Source: Blattamonas nauphoetae
Taxonomy: Eukaryota; Preaxostyla; Oxymonadida
Length of the DNA stretch: 64,000 nucleotides
Direction of reading: 5' to 3'
Assembly (NCBI GenBank): GCA_033064195.1
Contig: JARBJD010000169.1
Coordinates: 1 to 64,000, forward strand
The translations under genes and the position numbers were made by a program. Below the pieces are notes generated by a model. The model searched no databases. It saw only the letters and a list, made by a program, of their open reading frames with translations, and was not told the DNA's origin. The first letter of the stretch is position 1. Each line of letters begins with the position of its first letter. This document shows, in pieces, positions 46,952 through 57,444 of this stretch.

Positions 46952-47511
46952 AAATCACAATCGCACTTGTCCATGGCGACACTTCAATTCTGCTTGAAGA
47001 TATCGTCAGCATGCTGCTTGAAACAATTGCCAGCCTTGGTGCTCTTGCTTCGGTCATCTGCTGTCTTGCTTCTTCAGAATTGTCGACGAGTGAAAAGTCC
47101 ATCCATTTCAACGACAGAGTTGAGTTCGTCAATGAAAACATCCACGTCCCGGAGTCATGTCTTTGTTCTTCGGCTGGACTTGTGTTCACTTCTGACTCAG
47201 GCGAAGCAATCAGTCCAGTCTTCGGACGACCATTCTCGTTCGTTGGCACTCCTGTCAGTTCTATCCATTGATGTGCAATTTCAATGTTGTCTCCAATGTA
47301 TGTTTTTTCGGGCAACGAAATAGACAACTTTTCATTGTTTTCAGAGTTGGAAAAGTCTGAGTTGGTGTTCAGAACAGAGGAGAGGCAACGAGGCGACACA
47401 GACGAGTTCAGACATGCCGATACGCAGTTGAGAAGAAGTAAAAATGGCGTGCTCATGATTGTTCAACAAATAAATGTCAATCAAAGTTGTCTCGAAGGAC
47501 AGAGAGAAAAC

Positions 47512-47531
47512 GATCTAACCCATTGTTTGAA
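47512..47531 (-). promoter_or_regulatory. Shared upstream motif of the surface-gene family (E)
   Basis: On the minus strand TTCAAACAATGG then GTTAGATCG, ending 55 bp before the E ATG. It is a diverged form of the motif before B and H. Confidence 0.4.
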
Positions 47532-47554
47532 GAGATTAGAATCTCCTTGAACCC

Positions 47555-47650
47555 TTTCAGTTTCTGTTTCCCACAAGGCGAGGCCGAGCCGAAAAACCAA
47601 TGCATCTCTTAAAAAGTCTCCTTCAATATTCCACCGATAGTCACAGGCGA
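47555..47650 (-). pseudogene. Relic of a C-type pseudokinase
   Basis: The minus strand reads RWNIEGDFLRDA then LVFRLGLALWETETERV, matching gene C (RWNPPEE and LVFRLGLLLWEIETGQV). The spacer between the two halves is shorter than in C and nothing of the gene is left on either side. It lies directly upstream of the E start, so E and this relic are separate copies. Confidence 0.65.
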
Positions 47651-47761
47651 GTGAGGAGAAAATGAGAGAAACAATGAATCAAGAACAGAAATCATTCTGG
47701 AAATGACTGAAGAAACAACAAAAAGAAGTGTCAAATGACATTAAATGAGCGTAAATGAGCG

Positions 47762-47885
47762 AATACCGTGCAAAAAGGTGATCTGAACGTGTTTCGCTTT
47801 CTCCGGATTCCACGGACGAGATGTAAATCCATAAATGAGATCAGTGACATCTCCGATGATGATTCTGAACAGCGTGTGTTGGGTG
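47762..47885 (-). other. Small conserved membrane-helix exon, copy 2
   Basis: The minus strand reads LFRIIIGDVTDLIYGF then TSRPWNPEKAKHVQ, close to copy 1 (GIVAGLICGF, SRPLHPWKAKRMQ). DNA downstream (TATTCGCTCATTTACGCTC) is nearly identical to copy 3. It begins about 100 bp after the end of gene H. The helix is less hydrophobic than in copies 1 and 3. Confidence 0.5.
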
Positions 47886-47981
47886 ATCGATCTGAAGAGA
47901 ACATCGAAAATGAGTGATGTGAAGAAATGAAGGATGAGTGACTGGCTTAATGACGGAGTGGTGAAAGAGCAAGTGAGCTGA

Positions 47982-50900
47982 TTATTGCGTTTGATCCTTC
48001 ATTGCTTTGTGAGACTGATGGTTGGAGTCTCCTGGATGAGATGAGAGAAATTCATCAATATCAGAAAGCGAGGGGCGTTGTTCAGGATTTCAACCAGATC
48101 CCCATTTGTCATGGATTTTGAGTTCTCTCCATCTTGCGAATGGTTGAGGTTGGTTCGGAGTGCACTCGACGAGTCGAACGCCGAATGAGTTCTTCGTTCT
48201 GTGTGAATCACCCCTCCCGTCTTGTCGACTGCGGAAATTTCTGTCTGTTCTTTCCATTTGATCTGATCCTGATTTTCCATTTCTCTCTGAGCAGGTTCAG
48301 ATTTTTTCGTCTGTCGTCGTCGCAGCAGAACGATGATGATGATCGCGAGCACAAGTGCAACCAGCAGACACGCAACCAGCGGAATCAGCCAGCTCAGCAG
48401 TTTCTTCACTTCTGCCAACTTCGATTTCTTTGGATCTTCGGGTTCTTCCGGTTCTTCGGGAGGAACATACGACGATTTCGGAATGTGGAATGTGATCGTG
48501 TCGTTCATGAACACAAACGGCGAGTCTGTTCCTGGAGTTGGAACAATTGATTGGATTTTGTATGTCGTGTCGTGAGTGAGCAGACGATCTTCTCCAACAA
48601 CAATGAACTTCTCACTTTCTCCAGCCTGAGCGTCCACCAAGATAGGCACAGTGATTGTTACATCCTTTCCGCCCTCCAAAACAACAACGTCGATCGATCC
48701 TTTCACTTTCTCGTCGAAGTGAAGAATCAAATACGCGAATTTGGGATCGTTTGAGATGATGTCGGAAGTTGCTGAGACAAGAGTGAGGGGCGATGGTGTG
48801 GTGAAGGAGAGGTAGTTGGGAGTCACAGCGAGATTGAATGACCATGCGGCGACAGGCACTTCGATGCCATTCGACATGCAAGAAGAAGAGGAAGAAGATG
48901 GTTCAGGAACAATTCCCACCATCGATGTGATCGTGTAACCAGTGTTGTACTGAAGATTTGATTCTGACCCAGACACCAGAGTTCCTGTCCCATCCGAGAA
49001 CAACATTCTCAATCTGGTTTCTGTTTCGTTCCCATCCGCTTTCACTGTCACTTCATATTCCTGCGAGATCGGCGGTGTCATCCCCTCCATCTCCAACTCA
49101 ATCTTTCCTGTCTTCACATTCACTCTCACTGTTGGTGCAGCTGTCAGAAATGGACCAATATTGTCGAACTCGGGATCGAAATGTCGTTCAGGATCGAACA
49201 AATGTGTCGATGAATTGTAAGCACCTCTGACGATCATTCCAACAGAATCAGAGACGAGTGTTGTGAAGCAAGTATCAAACTTGAGTGTGGGTGAGTTGGG
49301 ACAGTAGACACAAACGATCGTGACGTCAATGAATGTGACTGCATTCTCTTCTAATTCGAAGCGGCGTGTGAATTGAAGAGTGTCATCACCAATCGAATTC
49401 CCATCAAACAAAACACGAGTGAATGAAAAAGTCGCAGAACCATCATAGTTTCCGATGCAGATGGCGCCAGTCGCTCCTGAGTGGCAGTCTTTCACGAGAG
49501 TGTCGGAGATGTTAAGGCTGGTCCCTCCATCATATGAAATGGCGGCCCCTGAATGTTGAGACGAGCATTCGATGAAGTGAGCTCTCTCCACTGTCAACGC
49601 GATATATCCATACACACTACTCCCTCCCCCGATTGTGTAGTAAGATCCACCAATTGCCTCGCAGTGTTCAAACTTCGTGCCGACAACTGACAGACCGAGT
49701 TCGCCCACAAAATACACCCCAGCTCCGTCGGTGACCGCCGTGCAGTCAGCAAAGACGCAGTCAACTAAATTGTATTTGCTTCTCACGGATGTTACCATCT
49801 TCGTAGTTTCCAGCAAGAAGGAGCCCTCCGCCATGCGCCGAATATGCGCCATCAGTGACGGAACAGTCCTCGAATCGGCATGAATCGATGACAGCATCAT
49901 CCAGAATTTCAAGGTAGATCGCTCCACCACGGAAACGAGAGATGCAGTTTGTGAAGTTCGACGACTTGGCTGTGAAGTATGTGCGGTTGAACTGATCAAC
50001 GACGAAGACAAAAACTGCTCCACCCCAGCCACCGTTGGCGATGTTGTCGAAGGAGCAGAACTTGATGGAGATGGAGCCTGGATACATGTTGAATGTGAGA
50101 GGGCGAGCTGATGGTTGATATTTGGCTCCAGTGAAGCGGCAGTTCGAGAAAATGATGGAGGATAGAGTGGTTCCACTTGATTGGTTAAAATAATACTCGG
50201 TGCAATCAACAACAGTGTCCGGAGTGTATGCACCAGCAGGGGAGACTGGGAGTGGATCATTGCTGCGGTCGATGTCGGTGTTGAGGGAGGAGAGGAGGGA
50301 GGAGAAGGAGGAATTCGAGCACAAAATGGACGCTTCGTTGTTCACGTCACGAATCGTCGATCCCGACAAATGCGAGCTTGTCAGTGATACAACACATCCC
50401 AACATCTTCTGATCCAAATGCCGAAGGCGGGGCTCTTGCGAACACCCAATCGAACTCATGTTCACAAACGAACAGCCAATCAGCGATGACGACAGTCGTC
50501 CAACCGATTCCACATTCTTTCCAGGTGCTCGTGTCAGTGAGAGGCCAATCCCGTCGTTTCCCAGAATCCGAGAAGAGTCAAACGAGCAGCCAACAATCGA
50601 CACAGAAACTGACCCTCCAATCGATGCAAATGACGATGTTTCAACAACACCACGCATCGACCCAACATCATTCCGCAGCAAGCTCTTCGAAATCACAACT
50701 AACGATTCTCTTCCTGATTCCTCCAATGGAGATCCAGAAATCACAATCGCACTTGTCCATGGTGATACTTCAATTCTGCTTGAAGATATCGTCAGCATGC
50801 TGCCTGAAACAACTGCCAGCCTTGGTGCTCTTGCTTTGGTCTTCTGTGATCTTCCTTCGGCAGAATTGTCGATCAGAGAAAAGTGCATCCATTTCAACGA

Positions 50901-51703
50901 TAATGTTGAGTTTGTCAATGAGAACATGCAACTTCCAACGTTCTGTTTCCTTCTATCATCTGAATTCCAGTTCACTTCTGATTCGGATGAAGCAATCAGT
51001 TCGGTCTTCAGATTTCCACTTTCATTATTTGTGTCCCCTGTCAGTTCCATCCATCTGTGTGAAATATCAATGTTGTCCCCAATGTATGTTCCTTTTGGTA
51101 GCGAGATTGACAACTTTTCATTTTGTTTAGAGTTGGAAAAGTCTGAGTTAGTGTTCAGAAGTGATAGTGGTCGGACAAACCCGTTAGAGCGGATAAACCC
51201 GTTAACCATTCCACATGAGCATAGCAGTCCCCCCTCTTCACTAAAATTATCCTTCCACTTCCCGTTCATTACTCTCTTCATTATTTTTAAAATAGGAGTT
51301 ACTGTTGAAAGAATGATTGTGAAATGGAATGAGAAAAATGTAAGTCGAAATGTGCTCGGAACTTAGCCAATATCTTCCCAGGCGTCCAAGGGATGGTACA
51401 TTGAGATACGACCTCTTTGTACTCAGCATCACATACAGGGTGTCGTGGCTGGTCATTCATCGATTTGAACTGACCCATTGACCTCGATCAAACATCTGAA
51501 CAGGGGACAAATCATTTCAGAATTCGAACAATAACTTTCTTTCAAGCACAACATATCAGTCGTCATAATAAAAGTTTCAATGTGAAGTGGGGTATGTTGG
51601 GAACGGGTTTATCCGGGTACTATGAGGAGAGGCGATGTGTCGACACAGGCGAGTTCAAACAGACCATCATGCCAGAAACCAGAAGTAACAATTGTTTGAT
51701 CAT
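47982..51703 (-). pseudogene. Surface protein H: transposon in signal peptide, one frameshift, pseudokinase deleted
   Basis: ATG at 51703 (MIKQLLLLVSGMMVCLN). A 455-bp element (51167-51621) cuts the first exon-like segment after RLSS; the mature part resumes SLLNTNSDFSNSK. The beta-helix frame runs to about 49780, shifts by one base between REKQIQ and LVDCVFADC, then continues through Ig-like modules, a P/E stalk (PEEPEEPED), membrane helix (WLIPLVACLLVALVLAIIII) and juxtamembrane tail. Near 48085 GDLVEI joins directly to EQRPSLSDIDEFLSSHP, so about 200 codons of pseudokinase are deleted; the end is also out of frame with what precedes it. Type 1, closest to J and E. Confidence 0.85.
51167..51621. 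mobile_element. MITE in gene H signal-peptide region
   Basis: 455 bp. Inverted ends are imperfect: the left reads AGTGGTCGGACAAACCCGTT, the right reversed AGTACCCGGATAAACCCGTT, with a further AAACCCGTT inside the left end. Flanks fit a 2-bp AT duplication (51165-51166 and 51622-51623), the choice that keeps the H frame; TA read one base over is the alternative. No coding content. Confidence 0.7.
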
Positions 51704-51753
51704 GACTGTTCAACAAAGAACTGCTCAGAAATGATTTAGCAAAGGAGATTGAG

Positions 51754-51776
51754 TTTGATCATGGCCTTTATTTGAA
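51754..51776 (-). promoter_or_regulatory. Shared upstream motif of the surface-gene family (H)
   Basis: On the minus strand TTTCAAATAAAGG then CCATGATCAA, 50 bp before the H ATG, the same spacing as in B. Confidence 0.5.
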
Positions 51777-51895
51777 ACTATTGAAATCTAGACAGGACTT
51801 CACAACCTGAATGGAGAGTGGTGTGGATATGTCAGAGGATGATGATGATAACATGAAGAGTAACAACTGACGAAATCGTTCCTTCCGGATACTCT

Positions 51896-51916
51896 CCATT
51901 TTATGGGTCGATCAAA
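51896..51916 (+). promoter_or_regulatory. Shared upstream motif of the surface-gene family (I)
   Basis: CCATTTTATGGGTCGATCAA, about 20 bp before the ATG of I. It keeps the ATGG and GATCAAA halves of the B and H motif. Weaker evidence than for B and H. Confidence 0.35.
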
Positions 51917-51934
51917 TCCTGATTTCGTCCGAGT

Positions 51935-54900
51935 GTGTCAATGAACCGTTTTCTCGTCATTGTCGCTGTCTTCCTGTGTATCCACTCACGCATACCAAAT
52001 TTCCAAACCTCCATTCCATCCCTTCTCAGCACTGAAACCGAAATTGGAATCGAAATGAATCATCCCGAATCGAAGATATTGCGATTCAACAAGGATATCA
52101 TCATCTCCGCACCCATACCAATCAGATCAGAAAACGTCTCCCTGATTGGCAATCGTACATCGTTCATATTCACTGGACTCGTTACACCGAAGTCAAGCCA
52201 ATCTGTGTCGTTTCCGAACGAACCGTCGACACTAAGAACATCGCCCGCATCTCCAAACTCCATGGATTGTCGTGCGCTTGCCCCGATTTTCATGTTTGAG
52301 GTCCAGAATAGCACATTTTCTGTGGCTGGAATCGACTCGATCATCAATTCCGACCAGGAATCGATATGCTCCATCGATGACTCGATTGTTCGTTTTTCAG
52401 ACAGCTCGATCACATCAAGCAGCCGTATTTCCCCTTTCATGATCAAATCATCACATTTTGAAGGGACGAAAATCGGATCGAACATTATCTTATCCAACGT
52501 TCAACGCTACTCAACAACCAACTCGATCGCACCGTTTGTGGATTTCCTTCCTCCACACCCGCAATTGGTCTCTTCTCCCTTTCCCAACTTGTCTGATATA
52601 CCTCCCGCTCAAATGGAAACGATCACCGTCGTTGGAGTTGATCTCTCGCTCGACTCAAAGCATCTGGTTCCCGGAACTGGCCCTCTCTTCTCGTTTGGCT
52701 TCTCGGAACAAGTCTGAAGAACATGTCAAGCTCATCAGTCATCTGGCCAGATAAACAGCTATTTGGGAGTGAAGTGTGTCAGCAAGTGGTTGGGTGTTGC
52801 GTGGAGTCTTGCACGAACCACGACAGCGGGACAGAAATGCTATCGCCGAACTTGGGAGGGAACTTGATGTGCCAGAACACCTCCATCTCATCCTGCATCC
52901 GCGAACACAACACCGTTCTCGACTTCTCATTCGAAAACCGAACCCAACACACCAATCCTAGTCGTCTGAACAACGTAACATCAGATGTGACTTCCGTCTC
53001 CTTCACTTTCTGCACTTTCAGCACCTTCCAAGTCAAAGCTGAATCGAACCATGGGGGAGGAGCGATTTTGCTCCACTACACTTCTTCCTCTCTCACCATC
53101 CACACCTGCTCCTTCCACAACTGCACGTGCTCTGGCAGTAACATCAATGGAGGAGCAGCGTTCTTCACCTGTTCATCCCCCAATGATCGTCCTCTCACGG
53201 TCTCTCACTCGTCGTTCTCCGAGTGTGCAGCAACCACAGAGGGAGGAAGCATCTACGCTGTTGGTCCCTCCTCATTATCGGTGACCAGCTGCTTCTTCTT
53301 CCTCTCAAAGTCAGGTCAAGGGGGTGGTCTTTACATCTTCTCACTGCACGACACGGTATCAAGCTGCTCCTTCGTTGAGTGTAATGCGACGGGTGGGGGT
53401 GGTGGTGCTTTGCTCTTCCTCCAAGTCGAAACATTCTCGCTCTCGTTCTCGCAGTTTCGACGGTGCTCCTGCCCCTACACACCCGCCAGCAGAGACATCT
53501 ATTTCTACGGTCTCCCTCCCGAAACCGCACCAGACATGATCCAATTCTGTGACTCCACTTCGGGTGCACCAAACATCTATTTCTTTTCTGACAACAAACC
53601 AGACAGCACACTCATCCCACAACTCCAAGCCACTCCCAGATTCATGCCACTCAATATCACGTTTGATGGAGATGAAGCAATCGTCACATTGGATACAGAA
53701 GATGAATTGATACAAGGAACACTGAATCTGCTTCTGTACGGACCGAATGTTCCTCGGCTGGTTTATCTCGTCTACGACAATCAACGCTTGTTCCGTTCGC
53801 ACCTTCCAAAATCACTGTTGTGGAGTTCGTCTTCTCGAACACCCAACACACAGGCTGTTTTGTGGTTTTGTCAGGAACAGGTCTGACTGTTGGAAACGCG
53901 CTTAAGATCACATTGAACTCCTCACTCTCCTTCATCGCCACTGTCACCTCCGACACTGGAGCCAAATCGACAGAACTCCAAATTGGATGGCCAACAACAC
54001 TCCAACACAACACACAATACACCCTCACATCGGTTGAAGCAATGGACGAAGCAGATGGACCAACATTGTTCGCTCCAGCGACATCCAACACAACTGGTTC
54101 GCTTCCTGATGATGTTGTCATCTTCATTGATTCTGAATCGTCTTCAGAATCGAGTTTGTTCTGTGGAGATCGAACGCGACCGTGCACTTCGATTGAGGAT
54201 GGTTGGAAGATTGTGGAAGGGATCGGTATTTTATCGTTGTCACTGTCCATTCTTCACAACACGACACAGACAGAACAAGTGAGAATCTTGTCTGACCATC
54301 AAGTTGTGATTGAATCAGGACGTTCCACAAATCCAGCACTGTTTCTGTCTCCTTCTTCGTCATCGTCGTCGAAGTTGGACGGAGAAGGCATGGTTGAAGT
54401 TACTGGAGGTCACCTCTGGATTCGTCAAGTTGATGTTGTTCTTTCCAACTCGCCTTCGCTGATCTTCATTCGAATGGTTGGAGGACATCTGATGCTCAAA
54501 ACATGCTCTCTCACCTCGACATCACCCCGACTGTCGAATTCCGATGCCTCGATCTGCTTGTGGAAGGGAGGAGCGATTGTTCTTGAAGATGCAACAACAT
54601 CCATCTCGTCATCAACATTCTCGGAGCTGCCCTTTGGAGCGATCAACATCAACGGAGGCAACCTGACCATCGACTCAACAACGTTCCGTGAAAACTCGCC
54701 CAACCACTCTTCGTTCCCCTCAGCTCGTCGGAACATTCGCTGTTCAGGAGAAGGGACTTTGATGATTGGGAGTCTGAGCGGAGGAGACGGACAAGCGACA
54801 CTGTCAGCGTGGATCTCAGCGAGTGATTGTGAGTTGAGTGGGGAGGATGTAAATGTGAATGCTCCGTTCTTCATCCCAACCCTCTCGTCATCGTCGATAA

Positions 54901-56288
54901 GCAAGCTGAACAAGAAGGAAAAGACATACATCTTGACGATCAATGGAACAACACTGATACCTTGCTCACTCTTCCTGGAAGTGTTCGAAAAGCAGTCTGA
55001 TGGGATGGACGGACAGAAGGTTCTGATTCCTCTCTCAGAAAACTCAACAACATCTTTCACAGAAACAACAATTGTCCTTCCTCTGCCTCTCTCCACCGTC
55101 TCCTCTTTCGACGATTCTCTGGAATGGCGTGGACGTCTTGTATATGGAAAAGATCAAATCACAAACACGTCATTTGTGGTCCAGAAGAACGCAGTGGAGA
55201 GGAAAGCCCAAGCACTGAAGGAGACAATGATGTGGTTGCTTCCTGTTGTGATCTCTCTCACCGCTTTGTTTGTGATTGTGTTGGTGATTGTGATTGTCTG
55301 CTGTCGGCGAAGAAGAGAGCAGAAGAATGGACAGAAAGATGCGGAAATGAATGAATCTGACGAACAGGCAATTGACGAGCAAAAAGACGAAGGAACAGAA
55401 GAGAATCAAGAATGGACGGAAAAGACTCTGATCGAACGAGATTGCTCGTCCGATTTGGTTGGCCCAGGACTGATCGTAGCTGAGGCAGGAGAGAGCCGGG
55501 AGAAAGACGAGCGCATCCCAATCGATGAAGATGAGACGAACAAGAAGGAAAACCCTCGCTGGACACGTCCAGGTGATGACACAATTGAGGAGGTGAAGCG
55601 AGATTCACAGGGAGTTGTGAAAGATGAGGGAGAGGCAATGGAAGAGATGAAGGAGAGACCACACAAGAAGAAGAGAAAGAAGATGAAGTCAGCGGAAGAA
55701 TGCGAAAAGGCGGAAACAACAGAGCCAACACCACAAAAGGAGGAACAAGAAGGAGTTGAGGGACTGGAGGAAGGAAGTGGAGAAGGAATGAAGAAGAGAA
55801 AGAAGAAAAAGAAAGGGGTGGAGGAAGTGAACACTGATCTGCTGATCGTTGACGAACAGAACGGAGAAACAAGAACCGAAGATGAGATATCACAAACAAA
55901 AGAAGGAGATGCGGTTGAAGGAGAAAAGGAAGTGAAGAAGCAGAAAAAGAAGAAGAAGAAACAAGAAGTAGTTGTGGAAGACGAGAACACGGAGACAGCT
56001 GCAGCTGAAGAGATTGAGGGGACGATGATGCAAGACGAGCCCAACACATTTGACAACTCGAACATTGTGGAAGAGGTTGAAAGGCCGAAGCGAAAGAAGA
56101 AGAAGAGGGTAGAAGAGATGAGAGAAGAAGAACAAGAGACGAGAGGAAAGTCGGAGGTTGTAGAGATTGGTGGGGAAGAGACCCATCATGTAGAGGAGGA
56201 GGGCACAAAAAAGAAGAAGAAAGGAAGAACACGTGGAAAAGAAGAAAATGAAGACCAGACAGACAACCGTGAAGATGCTGAATTCTGA
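51935..56288 (+). pseudogene. Surface protein I: second subfamily with Lys/Glu-rich cytoplasmic tail, two frameshifts
   Basis: Three consecutive frames: 51935-52717, 52723-53886 and 53820-56288. The signal peptide (MSMNRFLVIVAVFLCIHS) and N-terminal region match gene D. A Cys-rich beta-helix (SLTIHTCSFHNCTCSG, GGALLF) runs to about 53500, then an Ig-like module, then a second beta-helix opened by CGDRTRPCTSIEDGW and ending SFPSARRNIRCSGEGT, as in C. The membrane helix is at about 55227-55305 (WLLPVVISLTALFVIVLVIV). The tail of about 330 residues is E/K-rich with repeated KKKRKK-type clusters and no kinase. Frame changes lie near 52700 and 53810; homology continues across both. Lysine clusters could bind membrane lipid or filaments, but that is a guess. 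Confidence 0.8.
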
Positions 56289-56291
56289 GAA

Positions 56292-56560
56292 GAACTCGAT
56301 GAAGAAGTGTGCAAAGGGAAGAATTGCTTGTCTAAACTGGACTCAAAGAAGAGTTGGTTTGTCGTCGTCTGATTTAAATGGTGAGCTGATTAACTATTCG
56401 GATGGACTTCCGATTGTTGTTCGTCGTCGCGGGATGTTCTCAAACTGCAAGCTCATGGTGTCCAAAAAGTCGTAAAACTAAAATTCTCTTCATTGTTGTC
56501 TTTTCTTTGTCAGCATTTTCTTGTGTTCTTCGTCTCATTTCATGTTCTCTCTGATGAATT
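56292..56560 (+). pseudogene. Duplicated 3' end of gene B
   Basis: Reads RIACLNWTQRR, then DGLPIVVRRRGMFSNC and KKS before TAA, nearly the last 50 codons of B, and the next 80 bp match the B 3' flank. It begins 4 bp after the I stop, so I appears to have arisen by joining a charged tail onto a B-like gene. Confidence 0.75.
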
Positions 56561-56639
56561 ATCGTTCTCAGTTAGGAAAGGACGGAATCAGCAACAGAAT
56601 CAAGTGTGAAATGACATCAAATGAGCGTAAATGAGCGAA

Positions 56640-56867
56640 TAACGCACAAAACGGAGAACTGCACGTGTTTCGCTTCTCCAGACTCGACTGACGAGATGAA
56701 AATTCATAAATCTGACCACTGACAATCCCGATGACGATGACGAGCGTCGAAGAAAGCGATGTGGTCAGAGCGACAATCACTTCTGGAGTCCCTTTCATTG
56801 TGACGAATATGTTTCCTCGTGACTTGCCTTCTCGTGGTTCCTCTCGACGTGCGAGATCTGTTGACAT
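56640..56867 (-). other. Small conserved membrane-helix exon, copy 3
   Basis: The minus strand has VALTTSLSSTLVIVIGIVSG then EFSSRQSSLEKRNT, close to copy 1. After SSRQS the frame departs from copies 1 and 2, although the DNA stays similar. The open frame in the window extends to 56568. It lies 0.6 kb downstream of gene J. Confidence 0.5.
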
Positions 56868-57444
56868 CGTCTGTAAGGATCTTTTTGATCACTCCACACC
56901 GACAAGATGAAGACAAATGGAGGAGTTGGATGTTCTTGTGATGAAAATCCAGTTTGCAGTGCTGCCGGAGTTGTAGTTAGTAATGTTTCGCATTTTGGAC
57001 TCTGCACAACAAGTGGGATTGTTGGATTGGCTTGGCGCTGTGGTCACGAGAGCCTTGGTTGAATGAGGTTGTCGTGGAGAGTGTAAATGAAAACACGAAC
57101 AAACAAAGAGTTCTGATCTGGAATTCTGCAAAAGAAGGAGGAATTCGGATGATTCACTCATTCCTGACACACTCCTCGCATAGGAGATGAAAATGAACTA
57201 GTGGGATTCGGAGTGTGTGAAGAACGAGGTTTGTCGAATGTAGTGTGTGGTTGGTGAGGTTCATTCAGTTAGTGTGTGTTGTGTTTGGTGTCCGATCTCA
57301 GATCGAGATCGAGAATGAAGAGAACAATGAAGATGAGTGATGTGTGAAGAAAGGAATGGTGAGTGGGTTGTGCAGTGATGAAGCGAATGAAATTTCATGT
57401 TGATGATTGGGTCTGATCCTTCAATAGTTCCGAGATTGTATGTT
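56868..57444. other. Spacer downstream of gene J
   Basis: Short frames only. The minus strand could hold 5' exons of the small membrane-helix gene (the stretch around STANWIFITRTSN, 56900-57000), but I cannot place splice sites. Confidence 0.4.

Larger units (their letters stand above)
35505..47456 (-). pseudogene. Surface protein E: type 1 receptor pseudokinase carrying six transposons
   Basis: ATG at 47456 (MSTPFLLLLNCVSACLN signal peptide) and TAG at 35505. The coding parts are 47456-46952, 45853-45605, 44934-44818, 41021-40805, 40408-38573, 36963-36844 and 36322-35505. Each gap is a terminal-inverted-repeat element bounded by a target duplication. Without the six elements and one duplication copy each, 3822 nt remain, exactly 1274 codons, matching A from signal peptide through beta-helix, Ig-like modules, membrane helix (WLIPLVACLLVGLVLAIIII) and pseudokinase (WRAPEVVAGGGS, SLGLVLWEIETGQVPF). 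All six junctions return to frame. The only other defect seen is a TGA (45611-45613) where paralogs have GGA, one base inside a duplication edge. The P/E/D stalk present in A is missing. As for A, HRD and DFG are absent. Confidence 0.92.

Noticed and set aside
55258-56232. 324-codon minus-strand frame opposite the gene I tail
   Set aside because: Shadow of the Lys/Glu-rich tail; composition only.
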